A stretch of 64,000 bases of DNA, from positions 49,021 through 113,020 of the forward strand of contig NZ_LZJI01000049.1 in assembly GCF_001667775.1 (NCBI RefSeq). Reading direction: 5' to 3'. Source of the stretch: Mycobacterium sp. E1747. Its GTDB lineage: Bacteria > Actinomycetota > Actinomycetes > Mycobacteriales > Mycobacteriaceae. Shown one piece after another: positions 19,436-28,023 of the stretch. A program made the translations under genes and the position numbers. How positions within the stretch are numbered: position 1 is the stretch's first letter; each line of letters opens with the position of its first letter. The notes below the pieces were generated by a model. That model did no database searches. It was not told where the DNA came from and was given only the letters and a program-made list of their open reading frames with translations.

Positions 19436-20716
19436 TCACGTCTGGGGCTTCAGGGCGCTGCCTTTGCGCCAATCGTCCCAGCTGAGTGTCCAGTCGCCGT
19501 TTTGCGCCAGCGTCAGCGGCGGTCCGCCGCTGTTGCGGACCTCCACCACGTCACCGGGCACCGAGAAGTCGTAAAACCACTTCGCGTTGTCGGCGTTGAG
19601 GTTCAGGCATCCGTGTGAGGTGTCCTGATGCCCCTGAGCCCACACCGTGGCGTCCAGCTCGTGCAGGTAGATGCCGTCGGTGCTGATCTTGGTGGCCCAG
19701 TTGATGGTCTCGCGGTAGCCCAGGCGGGAGTTCTTCGGCAGCCCGAACGTGGAGGAGTCCATGACGACGGGGTTGCCCTTGTCGAGCACGGTGTAGATGC
19801 CCGGGGGAGTCCAGAGCGAAATGCTTTTGCCGCCGACGCTTTCGGTCCCGCCCATCCCCATCGAGGTGGGCATCGTGCGGAGCAAGGCTCCGTTGTTGAA
19901 GACGCTGACCTGATGGGTCGCGTCGTCGGCGATGGAGACGTGGGCGTCGCCGATCCGGAAGGACACCTTGGTGTCGTCCTGCCCGAATAGACCGTCACCC
20001 AACGAGATTCCGTAGATCTTAGCCTCGGCCGTGACGGTCGTGCCCGGCGCGTAGTAGTGCTCCGGGCGCCAGTGGGCGTTCTGGTCGTCGACCCAGTACC
20101 AGGAACCCTCCACTTTGGGGTTGGTGCTCACGGCGAGCTGACGCTCGGCGGCGGCACGATCGGCGATCTGTTCGTCAAAGTGCGCGACGATAACCGTCCC
20201 GACCCCATAGGTGCCGCCATCTTTGAGCGCTGCCTCTGACGTGGTGGTGAACGACACCTTCGTCTGGTTGGACGGCTTCAACGTCGAAAAGGACGAAACT
20301 TGGCTCGACGCAATACCATTGGGGCCCCGGCTGGCCACCGTCAGGGTGTAGGTGCGGCCGTAGCCCAGGGGGACGGTCGGCTTCCATACCGTGTTGTCGG
20401 GTGTCATCACGCCCTGCACCGACTTGCCACTGTCGTTGACCATCCGGACGTCGGTCAGCGTCCCGGCGTCGGCCTTGACCATCACGTGCGCGAGCGGATC
20501 GACGTCATGGGCGTCAGGGCCCGGCGTGATCGTCACCTGCGCCGGCCCCGAGGGCCTCGACGAGGCGCTCCGGTGACCGCACCCACCTCCGAAGCAACCG
20601 AGGGACGCCGCGATCAGGACGGCGCCCACCAGCGCTACGACCACCACCACGGCAAGGAGTAACCGGCGATCCCGGAGGATCCCGTGAATGGGCCGATCAC
20701 TGGTCTTGGACATCAT
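19436..20716 (-). CDS. L,D-transpeptidase (LdtMt2-like)
   Basis: A 426-residue enzyme that makes 3-3 cross-links in peptidoglycan, outside the membrane. A membrane anchor spans about residues 18-40, followed by a cysteine-containing GCFGGGCG segment that might be lipidated. Two Ig-like domains follow (about 60-150 and 150-255), then the YkuD catalytic domain, with active-site motif HQDTSHGCLN, Cys370, His368 and His352. The layout and the SSTFGLPKNS strand match LdtMt2 (Rv2518c) more than LdtMt5. It should resist most beta-lactams except carbapenems, by family knowledge. Start at 20716 or 20713. Confidence 0.93.
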   Translation of the reverse strand: MMSKTSDRPIHGILRDRRLLLAVVVVVALVGAVLIAASLGCFGGGCGHRSASSRPSGPAQVTITPGPDAHDVDPLAHVMVKADAGTLTDVRMVNDSGKSVQGVMTPDNTVWKPTVPLGYGRTYTLTVASRGPNGIASSQVSSFSTLKPSNQTKVSFTTTSEAALKDGGTYGVGTVIVAHFDEQIADRAAAERQLAVSTNPKVEGSWYWVDDQNAHWRPEHYYAPGTTVTAEAKIYGISLGDGLFGQDDTKVSFRIGDAHVSIADDATHQVSVFNNGALLRTMPTSMGMGGTESVGGKSISLWTPPGIYTVLDKGNPVVMDSSTFGLPKNSRLGYRETINWATKISTDGIYLHELDATVWAQGHQDTSHGCLNLNADNAKWFYDFSVPGDVVEVRNSGGPPLTLAQNGDWTLSWDDWRKGSALKPQT

Positions 20717-20853
20717 TGAGCTGAGGGATCCTTGCGTTCTGTTGATGCCGGGTCGAAGTCGCTCGCTGGCTCGGCGCGACGATGTTGTCCTTCAGGTGCC
20801 ACGGAGGTGCGGTTTTTAAACAGACGGCGGCCGGGCACGTGGATCATGGCGTC

Positions 20854-21678
20854 ATGGCCGACGACGAACTCGACAGTCTTTATTGGGCGCCGCCGAAGGA
20901 GTTCACCGCAGAGCGCACCAGATTGGCCGCCGCGGCCAAACGCCGCGGGGACGACGCGGCAGCCAAGCGAATTTCCGCCTGCAACAAGCCAACTACGGCG
21001 GCATGGATCGTCAACCGGCTCGCGCTGCGACACCGTGACACCGGGCAGCGCCTGGCGGGGCTGGGCGATGAGTTGCGCGCCGCGCACGCCGCCATGGACG
21101 GCGCACGCATCCGGGACTTGTCCGCCCAGCAGCACCGGCTCATCGACGAACTCACACGGGCCGCATTCCAAGCGGCCGACATCGAACAGCCGTCCTCGAC
21201 TCTGCGCGACGACATCACCAGCACGCTGCAAGCCGCCATCGCCGAGCCAGAGGTCAGGCAGCGACTCGGCCGATTGGCCCGGCCCGAACAGTGGTCGGGT
21301 TTCGGCGACGTCGGCGCCGCGACCACGGTATCGACAACCTCCGCCCGCACCCCAAAAGCGAAGGAGCGGCCGGCAAAACCCCGGCCACAGCCCGCCAAGC
21401 GATCCGTGCGCGACGCCGCCGCGCACCGGCGTCTCGAGAAACTCACGGCGGCCGTCACCACCGCCGAACGCCAGGGGGCGGACGCCGACGCCGCGCTGTC
21501 CGAGCGCCGCGCCGAGCGCGATGCCGCCCGTCAGCGTCGCGACGAGGCGCTCGCGGCGTTGCGGACAGCCGAGCGCGAACTCGAACGCGCCGAAGCCGAC
21601 TACGGCCGCGCCAAGCGAGCCAGCCGCGCCGCGGCACAATCGGTCAGGGAGGCGAAAGCGCAGCTGAGGCGGGCGTGA
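20854..21678 (+). CDS. Coiled-coil protein of unknown function
   Basis: A 274-residue soluble protein. The N-terminal part has the segment LYWAPPKEFTAERTRLAAAA and a conserved-looking NKPTTAAWIVNRLA; the last 80 residues are a long charged coiled coil rich in Ala, Glu and Arg. Proteins with this head (LYxxxPxxFxxxRxxLAxxA...KPTxxAWxxN) are common unnamed actinobacterial proteins. No catalytic motif is visible. The ATG at 20854 gives MADDELDSLYW; the frame is open further upstream but without a ribosome site. Confidence 0.7.
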   Translation: MADDELDSLYWAPPKEFTAERTRLAAAAKRRGDDAAAKRISACNKPTTAAWIVNRLALRHRDTGQRLAGLGDELRAAHAAMDGARIRDLSAQQHRLIDELTRAAFQAADIEQPSSTLRDDITSTLQAAIAEPEVRQRLGRLARPEQWSGFGDVGAATTVSTTSARTPKAKERPAKPRPQPAKRSVRDAAAHRRLEKLTAAVTTAERQGADADAALSERRAERDAARQRRDEALAALRTAERELERAEADYGRAKRASRAAAQSVREAKAQLRRA

Positions 21679-21737
21679 CGCCGCCAGCCGGGCCGCACCG
21701 GTGTTTCCCTGGGGTCGGCGCGGGTATTAGCCCACCC

Positions 21738-23243
21738 GTGACGTCTTTATGGTTGACCAACCGCGGCGAACAGCCTTGGGCCGCAAGCCAGCTTGACCAA
21801 GGTCCCCGCTCCGCGGATGTCATCGTCGTGGGTGCCGGCATCACCGGGCTGATGACCGCGGTGCTGTTGGCCCGCGCCGGCAAGGACGTGCTAGTGCTCG
21901 AGGCTCGCACCGTCGGGGCCTGCGCAACCGGAAACACCACCGCGAAGATCAGTTTGCTGCAGGGCACGCACCTGTCGAAGATCCTGCCCAGGCATGGCCG
22001 GGACCTGGCCCGCGCCTACGTGGACGGCAATCGCGAAGGCCAGGACTGGGTGGTCGATTACTGCGAGTCGCATGGCATCGCGGTGCAGCGCGAGGATGCC
22101 TGTACGTATGCCCAGTCCGCCAAGGGCGTGCCGTCCGCGCGGCTGGAGCTCAGGGCCTGCCAGGCGGTTGGGCTGCCCGCGGTCTGGGACGACGACGCTG
22201 ACGTGCCGTTCCCCTACCACGGCGGCGTGCGGCTGCCTGATCAGGCGCAGTTCGATCCCATGCCGTTCCTTGACGCACTGGCGACAGAGCTGCTCGGCCG
22301 CGGCGGCCGCCTCGTCGAGCACGCCCGGGTCCGGCGGGTGTCCAGCCGCGGCGACCGCGTGCGCGTGCACATCAACGACGCCGATCAGCGAGACGTGGAA
22401 CTCGAGACCCGGCAGCTGGTGCTCGCCACCGGCATCCCGATCCTGGACCGTGGGGGATACTTCGCGCGCGTCAAGCCGAGCCGGTCCTACTGCTTGGCGT
22501 TCAAGGTCCCCGGCAACATCACCAGGCCAATGATGATCTCGACAGACTCGCCGACCCGCTCCGTGCGCTACGCGCCGGTTCCGGACGGGGAGCTGCTGAT
22601 CGTGGGCGGGGCCGGCCACACCGTGGGCCGCAAGAAGAGCCCGACCAAGGCGCTCGAGGAACTGGCGTCGTGGGCCCGCATGCACTACCCGGGTGCCGAG
22701 CAGACGCATTTCTGGTCGGCGCAGGATTACACCCCCATCGATCAGCTGCCCTACGTCGGGCCCATCCTGCCGAACACCGAAACCATCTTTGTCGCAACCG
22801 GATTCAACAAGTGGGGGATGACCAACGGCGCCGCCGCGGCGTTGGCGCTGTCGAGCCGAATCCTGGGCGGGCGGATGGATTGGGCCAAAGCGTTCGCCAG
22901 CTGGAGCCCACACGAGTTGTCCGGGCTGCCGACCGCGATGCAGTTCAACGCCGAGGTGGGATTCGATTTGGCCAAGGGCTGGATCACACCGCTGCTGCGC
23001 GCGGGCCGCCGGAGCCCCGGCGCGGACGAGGGCGGCGTGGTCAGCGGACCGCCGTGGCATCTTCAGGCGCGTTGCCGCGTCGACGGCACCGAGCATCGCG
23101 TTTCACCGGTGTGCCCGCACCTCGGCGGGATCGTGAACTGGAATGACGCCGACAAGGCGTGGGAATGTCCGTTGCACGGGTCGCGCTTCGCCCCGGACGG
23201 CGCCCTGCTGGAGGGGCCGGCCACCCGCGACTTGTCCGCCTAG
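21738..23243 (+). CDS. FAD-dependent oxidoreductase with C-terminal Rieske domain
   Basis: A 501-residue two-domain protein. The N-terminal DAO-type FAD domain starts with VIVVGAGITGLMTAVLLA near residue 28 and includes the FAD-closing FVATGFNKWGMTNG. The C-terminal Rieske domain binds a 2Fe-2S cluster through VCPHLGG and ECPLHGSRF. This architecture is widespread; the FAD domain may oxidise an amine, with the Rieske cluster as electron carrier, but the substrate is unknown. The GTG at 21738 is chosen because the FAD domain begins soon after; there is no clear ribosome site. It is 59 bases after the coiled-coil gene and may share its transcript. Confidence 0.88.
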   Translation: MTSLWLTNRGEQPWAASQLDQGPRSADVIVVGAGITGLMTAVLLARAGKDVLVLEARTVGACATGNTTAKISLLQGTHLSKILPRHGRDLARAYVDGNREGQDWVVDYCESHGIAVQREDACTYAQSAKGVPSARLELRACQAVGLPAVWDDDADVPFPYHGGVRLPDQAQFDPMPFLDALATELLGRGGRLVEHARVRRVSSRGDRVRVHINDADQRDVELETRQLVLATGIPILDRGGYFARVKPSRSYCLAFKVPGNITRPMMISTDSPTRSVRYAPVPDGELLIVGGAGHTVGRKKSPTKALEELASWARMHYPGAEQTHFWSAQDYTPIDQLPYVGPILPNTETIFVATGFNKWGMTNGAAAALALSSRILGGRMDWAKAFASWSPHELSGLPTAMQFNAEVGFDLAKGWITPLLRAGRRSPGADEGGVVSGPPWHLQARCRVDGTEHRVSPVCPHLGGIVNWNDADKAWECPLHGSRFAPDGALLEGPATRDLSA

Positions 23244-23253
23244 TACCGGCGGC

Positions 23254-24297
23254 TCAGTCCGTCTTGCGGTAGACGAGCCAGCGCAACTCGATCGGCGAGT
23301 GCTCGCGGTCGACGTCGAACATGTCGAGTCCACTGGCCCAACCCTCGAACCAGCCGGTGGGCGGCCAGGTTCCCGCGGGCAAATGAGCCTTCTCGTATTC
23401 GTACGCGGAGTCATCGGCGACGAGTTCGAGGGGGAGTCCCGCCACCGCGCTCACCATCTGGTCGCGCGTGTAGATCATCGTGTTGCACTGCTGACCGAAT
23501 TGCAGCGCAGATTCGTCGGGCAGATAACCGTCGCGAGGCAGGAACGTGTTGAACACCAATTGTCCGGCGGGAGCGAGGCATTCGGCGGCCAGTTCGAACA
23601 CGCCCCGCAGTTCCTGGGCCGTGCGGAAGTCGGGCACCACCTCGGAAAGCACCATCAGCTGGTATTCGTCGTGGACGCTTTCCATCGCGGTGAAGACGTC
23701 GCTCTGAATCACCCGCACGGGCAGCGATTCGCGCTGCGCCTCCACGCGCATGACGTCGGCGAGTTTCGCGGCCATCTCGACTGCGTCCACCGGGTGGCCG
23801 CGCCGGGCCAGCGCCAGCGCGTTGCGCCCCGTTCCCGCCCCGACATCCAGCACGCGGTAGGCCGTCGGGTCTGCCGCTTCGGCGGCCAGAGCCAGCACCC
23901 GCGCGTCGGGCTCCTTTCCGAACAGCGGCGCCGGGCGCACGGCCACCCATTGGTCGTAGTCGGCGTCGAGTGTCCGCCACTCGGCCTTCACGCGGATGTT
24001 GACGCTCGTCCCGAAGGGGGCGTCGAACGAGATGACGATGTCCGAGCGGGGGGAGGCCTTGAAGCCCTTGGCCAGCTCGGTCTCGAGCGAGACCCGCAGC
24101 GCAGCGGTCTGTTCAGGTGTGTGCCAGACGCCCAGTGTGGCGCAGATGTTGCCGCACAACTGTACATACTCGTCGATCAGGCCCGGCACGGCCGGCACTC
24201 TGATGTGCCCCTCGGCGGACGTCCGGCGATACCACCGCCTGATCATCGCCTCGTAGAGGATCGACGGATCGAGAGGCTCAGAACGCGGACCCTGCAC
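23254..24297 (-). CDS. Class I SAM methyltransferase with N-terminal extension
   Basis: A 347-residue protein. The methyltransferase core begins near residue 145 with YRVLDVGAGTGRNALALARRG, acidic post-motif VDAVEMA, and LMVLSEVVPDF. About 140 residues before it (opening DPSILYEAMIRRWYRR) form an extra domain that I do not recognise. The substrate is unknown. It converges with the FAD/Rieske gene (10 bases between stops) and is followed on the same strand by the UGT-like gene upstream at 24354, so the pair may be one transcript. Confidence 0.8.
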   Translation of the reverse strand: MQGPRSEPLDPSILYEAMIRRWYRRTSAEGHIRVPAVPGLIDEYVQLCGNICATLGVWHTPEQTAALRVSLETELAKGFKASPRSDIVISFDAPFGTSVNIRVKAEWRTLDADYDQWVAVRPAPLFGKEPDARVLALAAEAADPTAYRVLDVGAGTGRNALALARRGHPVDAVEMAAKLADVMRVEAQRESLPVRVIQSDVFTAMESVHDEYQLMVLSEVVPDFRTAQELRGVFELAAECLAPAGQLVFNTFLPRDGYLPDESALQFGQQCNTMIYTRDQMVSAVAGLPLELVADDSAYEYEKAHLPAGTWPPTGWFEGWASGLDMFDVDREHSPIELRWLVYRKTD

Positions 24298-24353
24298 CAG
24301 AATCTTCTACACGACGCGGCAGTTTTGCACCACTGATCGACTCCACCCGTCAA

Positions 24354-25526
24354 TCACCCTGAGCGGGCGGCGTCTTCGAGGAGATCGGCGGCCTTGGTGA
24401 CGCTTTCGGCGGGTTTGGTCATCCGAGCGGCCACCTCTCGGGCTGCCGTGACGTAATCCGCGGCACGCAGGGTGCGCAGATCCGCGATCAGTGAATCGTA
24501 GGTCGAGTCCGAGAAGGCCCTCGCGACCCCGATTCCCAACTGGCTCACCGCGGATGCCCAGATCGGCTGATCGAGCCAGAGCCAGAGCACCAGCATGGGG
24601 ACTCCGGCTCGCATCCCCGCGGCGGTCGTACCGGCGCCTCCGTGGTGCACGATCGCGCGGCATGCCGGGAAGACGGCCGTGTGGTTGACCGCCTCCACGA
24701 CCTTGGTATGAGCCGACCGGCTCAGGCGGGTGAAATCGTTCGACCCGCTGCAGATTAAGGCGCGTTCGCCCAACTGCTCGCACGCCCCGCTGATCACCGC
24801 GACCGTCTCGGGGGGCGAGGTGATCGGAGTGCTGCCGAAGCCGAAGTAAATGGGCGGCGATCCGTCGGCGATCCACGACAGCACCTCGTCGTCGACCTCG
24901 GTCGGCATTTCCAGCGTCAGCGAACCGACGAAGGGCCGTCGGTACCCAGATCCCGCCCACTCGGCCGCCAACTCGGGCAAGCAAAACTCTTCGTAAGCCT
25001 GGATTTCCAGCACTGGACCGCTCGACGACGGACCGCCTTGCGGCAAGCCAAGCGCCAAGCGTTGCGCATCCTCGGCCACGCTCGTGACGTGCGCCTGGGC
25101 CACGCCGAGGTCTAATGCGCGCGCGGGAAAGAAGTGCAGCGCGGCGAACGGCATGCCGGAGGACTCGGCGACGTTGGCGGCCAGCCGCTGCTCGTTCATG
25201 CCGGCCACCAGCAGGTCGGCGCCCTCCGCCACGGCCGCCAGGGCCGCGCTTTTCTCCGCCCATACCTGGGTGACCCGCTGCGAGAGTTGCGGCAGCGCGC
25301 TCATCGGTTCCTGGACGCGGCGAACGAACTCCGTGGCCGCGTGTACCTGCTCTGCCGTGTCCGGGCCGTAGGCGGCAGCGGTGACCCCCGCCGATTCAGC
25401 GAATCGGCACCTGTCAGGCGGGACCGCCATCTGCACGTCGTGGCCTCGGCGGAGCAGCTCGCGGCCGACGGCGACACAGGGCTCGACGTCGCCCCGGCTT
25501 CCGTAAGCCGCCAGCACAAATTTCAT
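24354..25526 (-). CDS. UGT-like glycosyltransferase (GT1, sterol/GPL type)
   Basis: A 390-residue GT-B enzyme of the family that includes the glycopeptidolipid glycosyltransferases and Rv1524/Rv1526c. The N-terminus MKFVLAAYGSRGDVEPCVAV is the family signature. The donor-binding segment is VHHGGAGTTAAGMRAGVPML followed by DQPIWA; GFGSTPI precedes it. It probably glycosylates a lipid or small molecule at the inner membrane face. The ATG at 25526 is chosen by this signature; the frame is open upstream without meaning. The methyltransferase at 23254 follows on the same strand. Confidence 0.88.
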   Translation of the reverse strand: MKFVLAAYGSRGDVEPCVAVGRELLRRGHDVQMAVPPDRCRFAESAGVTAAAYGPDTAEQVHAATEFVRRVQEPMSALPQLSQRVTQVWAEKSAALAAVAEGADLLVAGMNEQRLAANVAESSGMPFAALHFFPARALDLGVAQAHVTSVAEDAQRLALGLPQGGPSSSGPVLEIQAYEEFCLPELAAEWAGSGYRRPFVGSLTLEMPTEVDDEVLSWIADGSPPIYFGFGSTPITSPPETVAVISGACEQLGERALICSGSNDFTRLSRSAHTKVVEAVNHTAVFPACRAIVHHGGAGTTAAGMRAGVPMLVLWLWLDQPIWASAVSQLGIGVARAFSDSTYDSLIADLRTLRAADYVTAAREVAARMTKPAESVTKAADLLEDAARSG

Positions 25527-25852
25527 GAATTGACCTAACTCGCGGTGATGGAGTCGATCCAAGCAGACCAAGTGACGTCGGGTCGGTCCGCTCCGACTGG
25601 CTGAGCTCGCACGGGCAAAGCCCCGAGGCGCTCCGTGGCGTTGGCAGCCTGCGTTGCGCTGCGAGGGTAATTTATCGGTGTTCTTGGGCGGACGTGCGGG
25701 TAGGGGGCAGCACTCGGTTATCCGCCGATGCCGCACCTGTACTACTAGAAGAAACGAGATTTGTTTGCTGCCCGTTGGGCAATCCCCCTACCGCCTGCAA
25801 CGGCCCGTTCACGCCGTGGCTACCTGTTAACCCATCCGGAGGAGACGACGAC
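25527..25852. other. Intergenic region between divergent GT1 and PPE genes
   Basis: 326 bases without a supported gene. It must hold the promoters for the minus-strand glycosyltransferase and the PPE gene. A TAATTT hexamer at 25668-25673 is the best plus-strand -10 candidate, but its distance from TTGGCA (25641-25646) is 21 bases, so it is not convincing. There is no PE gene here, although PPE genes often follow one. Confidence 0.5.
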
Positions 25853-27184
25853 ATGGACTTCGCAGCTTTGCCTCCGGAGATCAACTCCGCGCGGATGTAT
25901 ACCGGCCCGGGTGCCGCGCCGCTGTTCACCGCCGCGATGGCCTGGGACGCGCTGGCCGGCGCGCTGCATTCCGCGGCGACCTCCTACCAGGCGGAGGTCG
26001 CGGCGCTGACGGGCGGGCCGTGGCTCGGGCCGGCGGCGGAGGCGATGGCGGCCGCGGCCGCCCCGTACGTGACCTGGACACGCACCGCCGCGGCGCAAGC
26101 CGAACAGACCGCCAACCAGGCCAAGGCCGCCGCGGCAGCCTACGAGACCGCGTTCGCCGAAACCGTGCCGCCGCCGGTGATCGCGGCCAATCGCAGCCTG
26201 CTCATGTCCCTGATCGCGACCAACATTCTCGGTCAGAACACGCCGGCGATCGCGACCACGGAGGCGCAGTATTCGGAGATGTGGGCCCAGGACGCCGGGG
26301 CCATGTACGCCTACGCGGCGGCGTCGGCGTCGGCAACCAGGCTGACGCCGTTCACCTCGCCAGAACCGAGCACCGATTCGGGGGGGTCGGTGCGGCAAGC
26401 CGCCGCGCTCAACCAGGCCGCCGTCACGTCGGCCGGAAATGTGCAAAACGCCCTCTCGTCGACACAGCAAGCCTTCTCCGCGGCGCCCGATGCGCTGCTC
26501 AACCTGGCGAGCCCCCTCGATTTCGGCTTCGGCGGCCGGGACCTGCTGGGTCTGGCGGCAGACCTGAGTGCGGTGTTCGTCGACCCGGAAGTCGGGTCCG
26601 CGGGGCTTGCCGCCGCCGTCGTGGCGCTTCCCTACGACGTCTCGGGGGCGTTGACCGGTTTCCACACCGACGACATCGTCAGCGGCTGGGCCGGGGTTCA
26701 ATCTTGGCCCGGCTGGGCGCCCGTGCCCCCGACGCCTTTCCCGGTCATCACCAATGAGGCGGGGGGGTCGGCGGCGACGGCCGCCCTGGGCGAGGCCAAC
26801 ACCGTCGGCGCAATGTCGGTGCCGCCGGCCTGGGCGGCGGCCGCCCCGGCCGTACGCCCCGCCGCCCTGGCCCTGCCCGCCACCACTGTCGGCGCGGCCG
26901 CTTCGGCCTCGTCCGGGGGGACCGGGAGCTTGTTCGGCGAGATGGCTGCGGCGAGCATGGCCGGACGTGCCATCGCCGGCACGGGCGGCGCGGGTCGCGC
27001 GGAGCGAATCAGGGCCTCCACCCAGCAGGCGAACCAGGGTGGGGCCACGGCGCCGCAAGTCCCCGCCGGTGGCCCGATCACCAGTATCGCCGCCGAGCTG
27101 CGCGAGCTGGCCTCCCTGCGCGATGCGGGGATCATCACGGAGGACGAGTTCCTCGAGCAAAAACAACGGTTGCTCCCGCACTGA
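25853..27184 (+). CDS. PPE-family protein (SVP subgroup) with C-terminal SHOCT domain
   Basis: A 443-residue PPE protein. The PPE domain (about 1-180) begins MDFAALPPEINSARMYTGPG. The SVP motif appears as NTVGAMSVPPAWAAAAP near residue 325. The last 35 residues (IAAELRELASLRDAGIITED and on to EEFLEQKQRLL-like LEQKQRLLPH) match the SHOCT short C-terminal domain, usually found at the end of bacterial membrane or scaffold proteins. PPE proteins are secreted by type VII systems as PE-PPE pairs, but no PE gene is adjacent. A good ribosome site, GGAGGAGA, precedes the ATG. Confidence 0.93.
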   Translation: MDFAALPPEINSARMYTGPGAAPLFTAAMAWDALAGALHSAATSYQAEVAALTGGPWLGPAAEAMAAAAAPYVTWTRTAAAQAEQTANQAKAAAAAYETAFAETVPPPVIAANRSLLMSLIATNILGQNTPAIATTEAQYSEMWAQDAGAMYAYAAASASATRLTPFTSPEPSTDSGGSVRQAAALNQAAVTSAGNVQNALSSTQQAFSAAPDALLNLASPLDFGFGGRDLLGLAADLSAVFVDPEVGSAGLAAAVVALPYDVSGALTGFHTDDIVSGWAGVQSWPGWAPVPPTPFPVITNEAGGSAATAALGEANTVGAMSVPPAWAAAAPAVRPAALALPATTVGAAASASSGGTGSLFGEMAAASMAGRAIAGTGGAGRAERIRASTQQANQGGATAPQVPAGGPITSIAAELRELASLRDAGIITEDEFLEQKQRLLPH

Positions 27185-27494
27185 GGTTTCCTGCACCGAT
27201 CGGACGCCCCATTTTCGGAGCGACACAACCGCGTCCAATATCGACAGATGTCACGGGCAATTGTTTCGTATGATTTTTGTGTGCTGATGCGTCATTTCGC
27301 TATCGGCGAAAGGCAGAAAAATGCCCCAATTATTCCGTCGATAATCCGCACGTCACCCATACGGCATCATTTGGCTATAACCGTGCGCCGAAAGTTCGCA
27401 CCTTCCGCTGTACCGCCCCTCACCTTGGACGCTCGCTACCGTTCTCACCTGTAGGGGCAGCGTTGTCAGAAATCGCATTCCGTTCCCAGAAAAA

Positions 27495-27531
27495 GGGCCG
27501 CGGGCCGGATGCGCGGCCCGCATCAATTTTT
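27495..27531. terminator. Hairpin with T-runs on both sides
   Basis: GGGCCGCG (27495-27502) pairs with CGCGGCCC (27512-27519). On the plus strand it is followed by ATTTTTC (five T, 27527-27531); on the minus strand by CTTTTTC (from 27491-27494). It is thus a true intrinsic terminator in both directions, rare in mycobacteria. Confidence 0.7.
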
Positions 27532-27565
27532 CTTGGTTTTAATATCGGTCCCCGGCGCTCGCTCA

Positions 27566-27571
27566 TATACT
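27566..27571 (+). promoter_or_regulatory. -10 box TATACT for the DUF732 gene
   Basis: Near-consensus -10 that would start transcription near 27578, leaving a 33-base leader with GAAGGG before the ATG at 27611. No clear -35 is visible. Confidence 0.5.
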
Positions 27572-27610
27572 GTCCCCACCTCAACACCGACCAGAAAAGA
27601 AGGGCGCGAA

Positions 27611-27934
27611 ATGCTTCCACAGCGTTGGCTGGCCAAATTGACAATTCCCGTGATGGTTGGCGCTGCCCTGACCGCGAGCACCGCAATTGCCTCGGCCGAC
27701 AGCACCGACGACGCCTACTTGGCGAAATTGCACAACCTCGGGTTCACCTGGCCCTCGTCGAGCGATTCCGACATGATCGGCCTGGGGCACGCGGTGTGCT
27801 CCGACCGGATGGCCGGCAAGACGCCGGATGAGATTGCCGCCGACCTGCATTCCGGCATGAGCTCGAAGGGCTTTTCGTTCGCGGACATGACCGGCTGGGT
27901 CAGCGCGGCGGAATCGACCTACTGCCCCGGCTGA
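27611..27934 (+). CDS. DUF732 secreted protein
   Basis: A 107-residue mycobacterial exported protein. A signal peptide (LAKLTIPVMVGAALTASTAI, cleaved after ASA) leads a mature part of about 77 residues with DDAYLAKLHNLGFTW and the two DUF732 cysteines (AVCSDR and STYCPG). DUF732 proteins are small, helical and of unknown role. The start is fixed by the signal peptide and a GAAGGG ribosome site. A paralogue lies at 50289-50645 with closely similar signal peptide and start region. Confidence 0.88.
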   Translation: MLPQRWLAKLTIPVMVGAALTASTAIASADSTDDAYLAKLHNLGFTWPSSSDSDMIGLGHAVCSDRMAGKTPDEIAADLHSGMSSKGFSFADMTGWVSAAESTYCPG

Positions 27935-28023
27935 TCGGTTTCCGACCTACCACTGGGTTCCGCGTCCTGCCCGCATAGTCTGATGCAGACAGTGCCGGCA
28001 GGATCGCCGAGTGGGGACAGCCA

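Larger units (their letters stand above)
27185..27610. other. AT-richer intergenic region, possible small RNA
   Basis: 426 bases without a convincing protein gene. It holds a TATGAT hexamer at 27269-27274, a bidirectional-looking hairpin terminator at 27495-27531 and the promoter of the DUF732 gene. The terminator lies over 300 bases from the PPE stop. Something transcribed from near 27281 and ending at the hairpin would be a non-coding RNA of about 250 bases, but a long PPE 3' end is equally possible. Confidence 0.4.

Noticed and set aside
25820..27238. A 472-codon minus-strand open frame opposite the PPE gene
   Set aside because: Arginine- and glycine-rich shadow; the PPE frame on the plus strand has the PPE, SVP and SHOCT parts.
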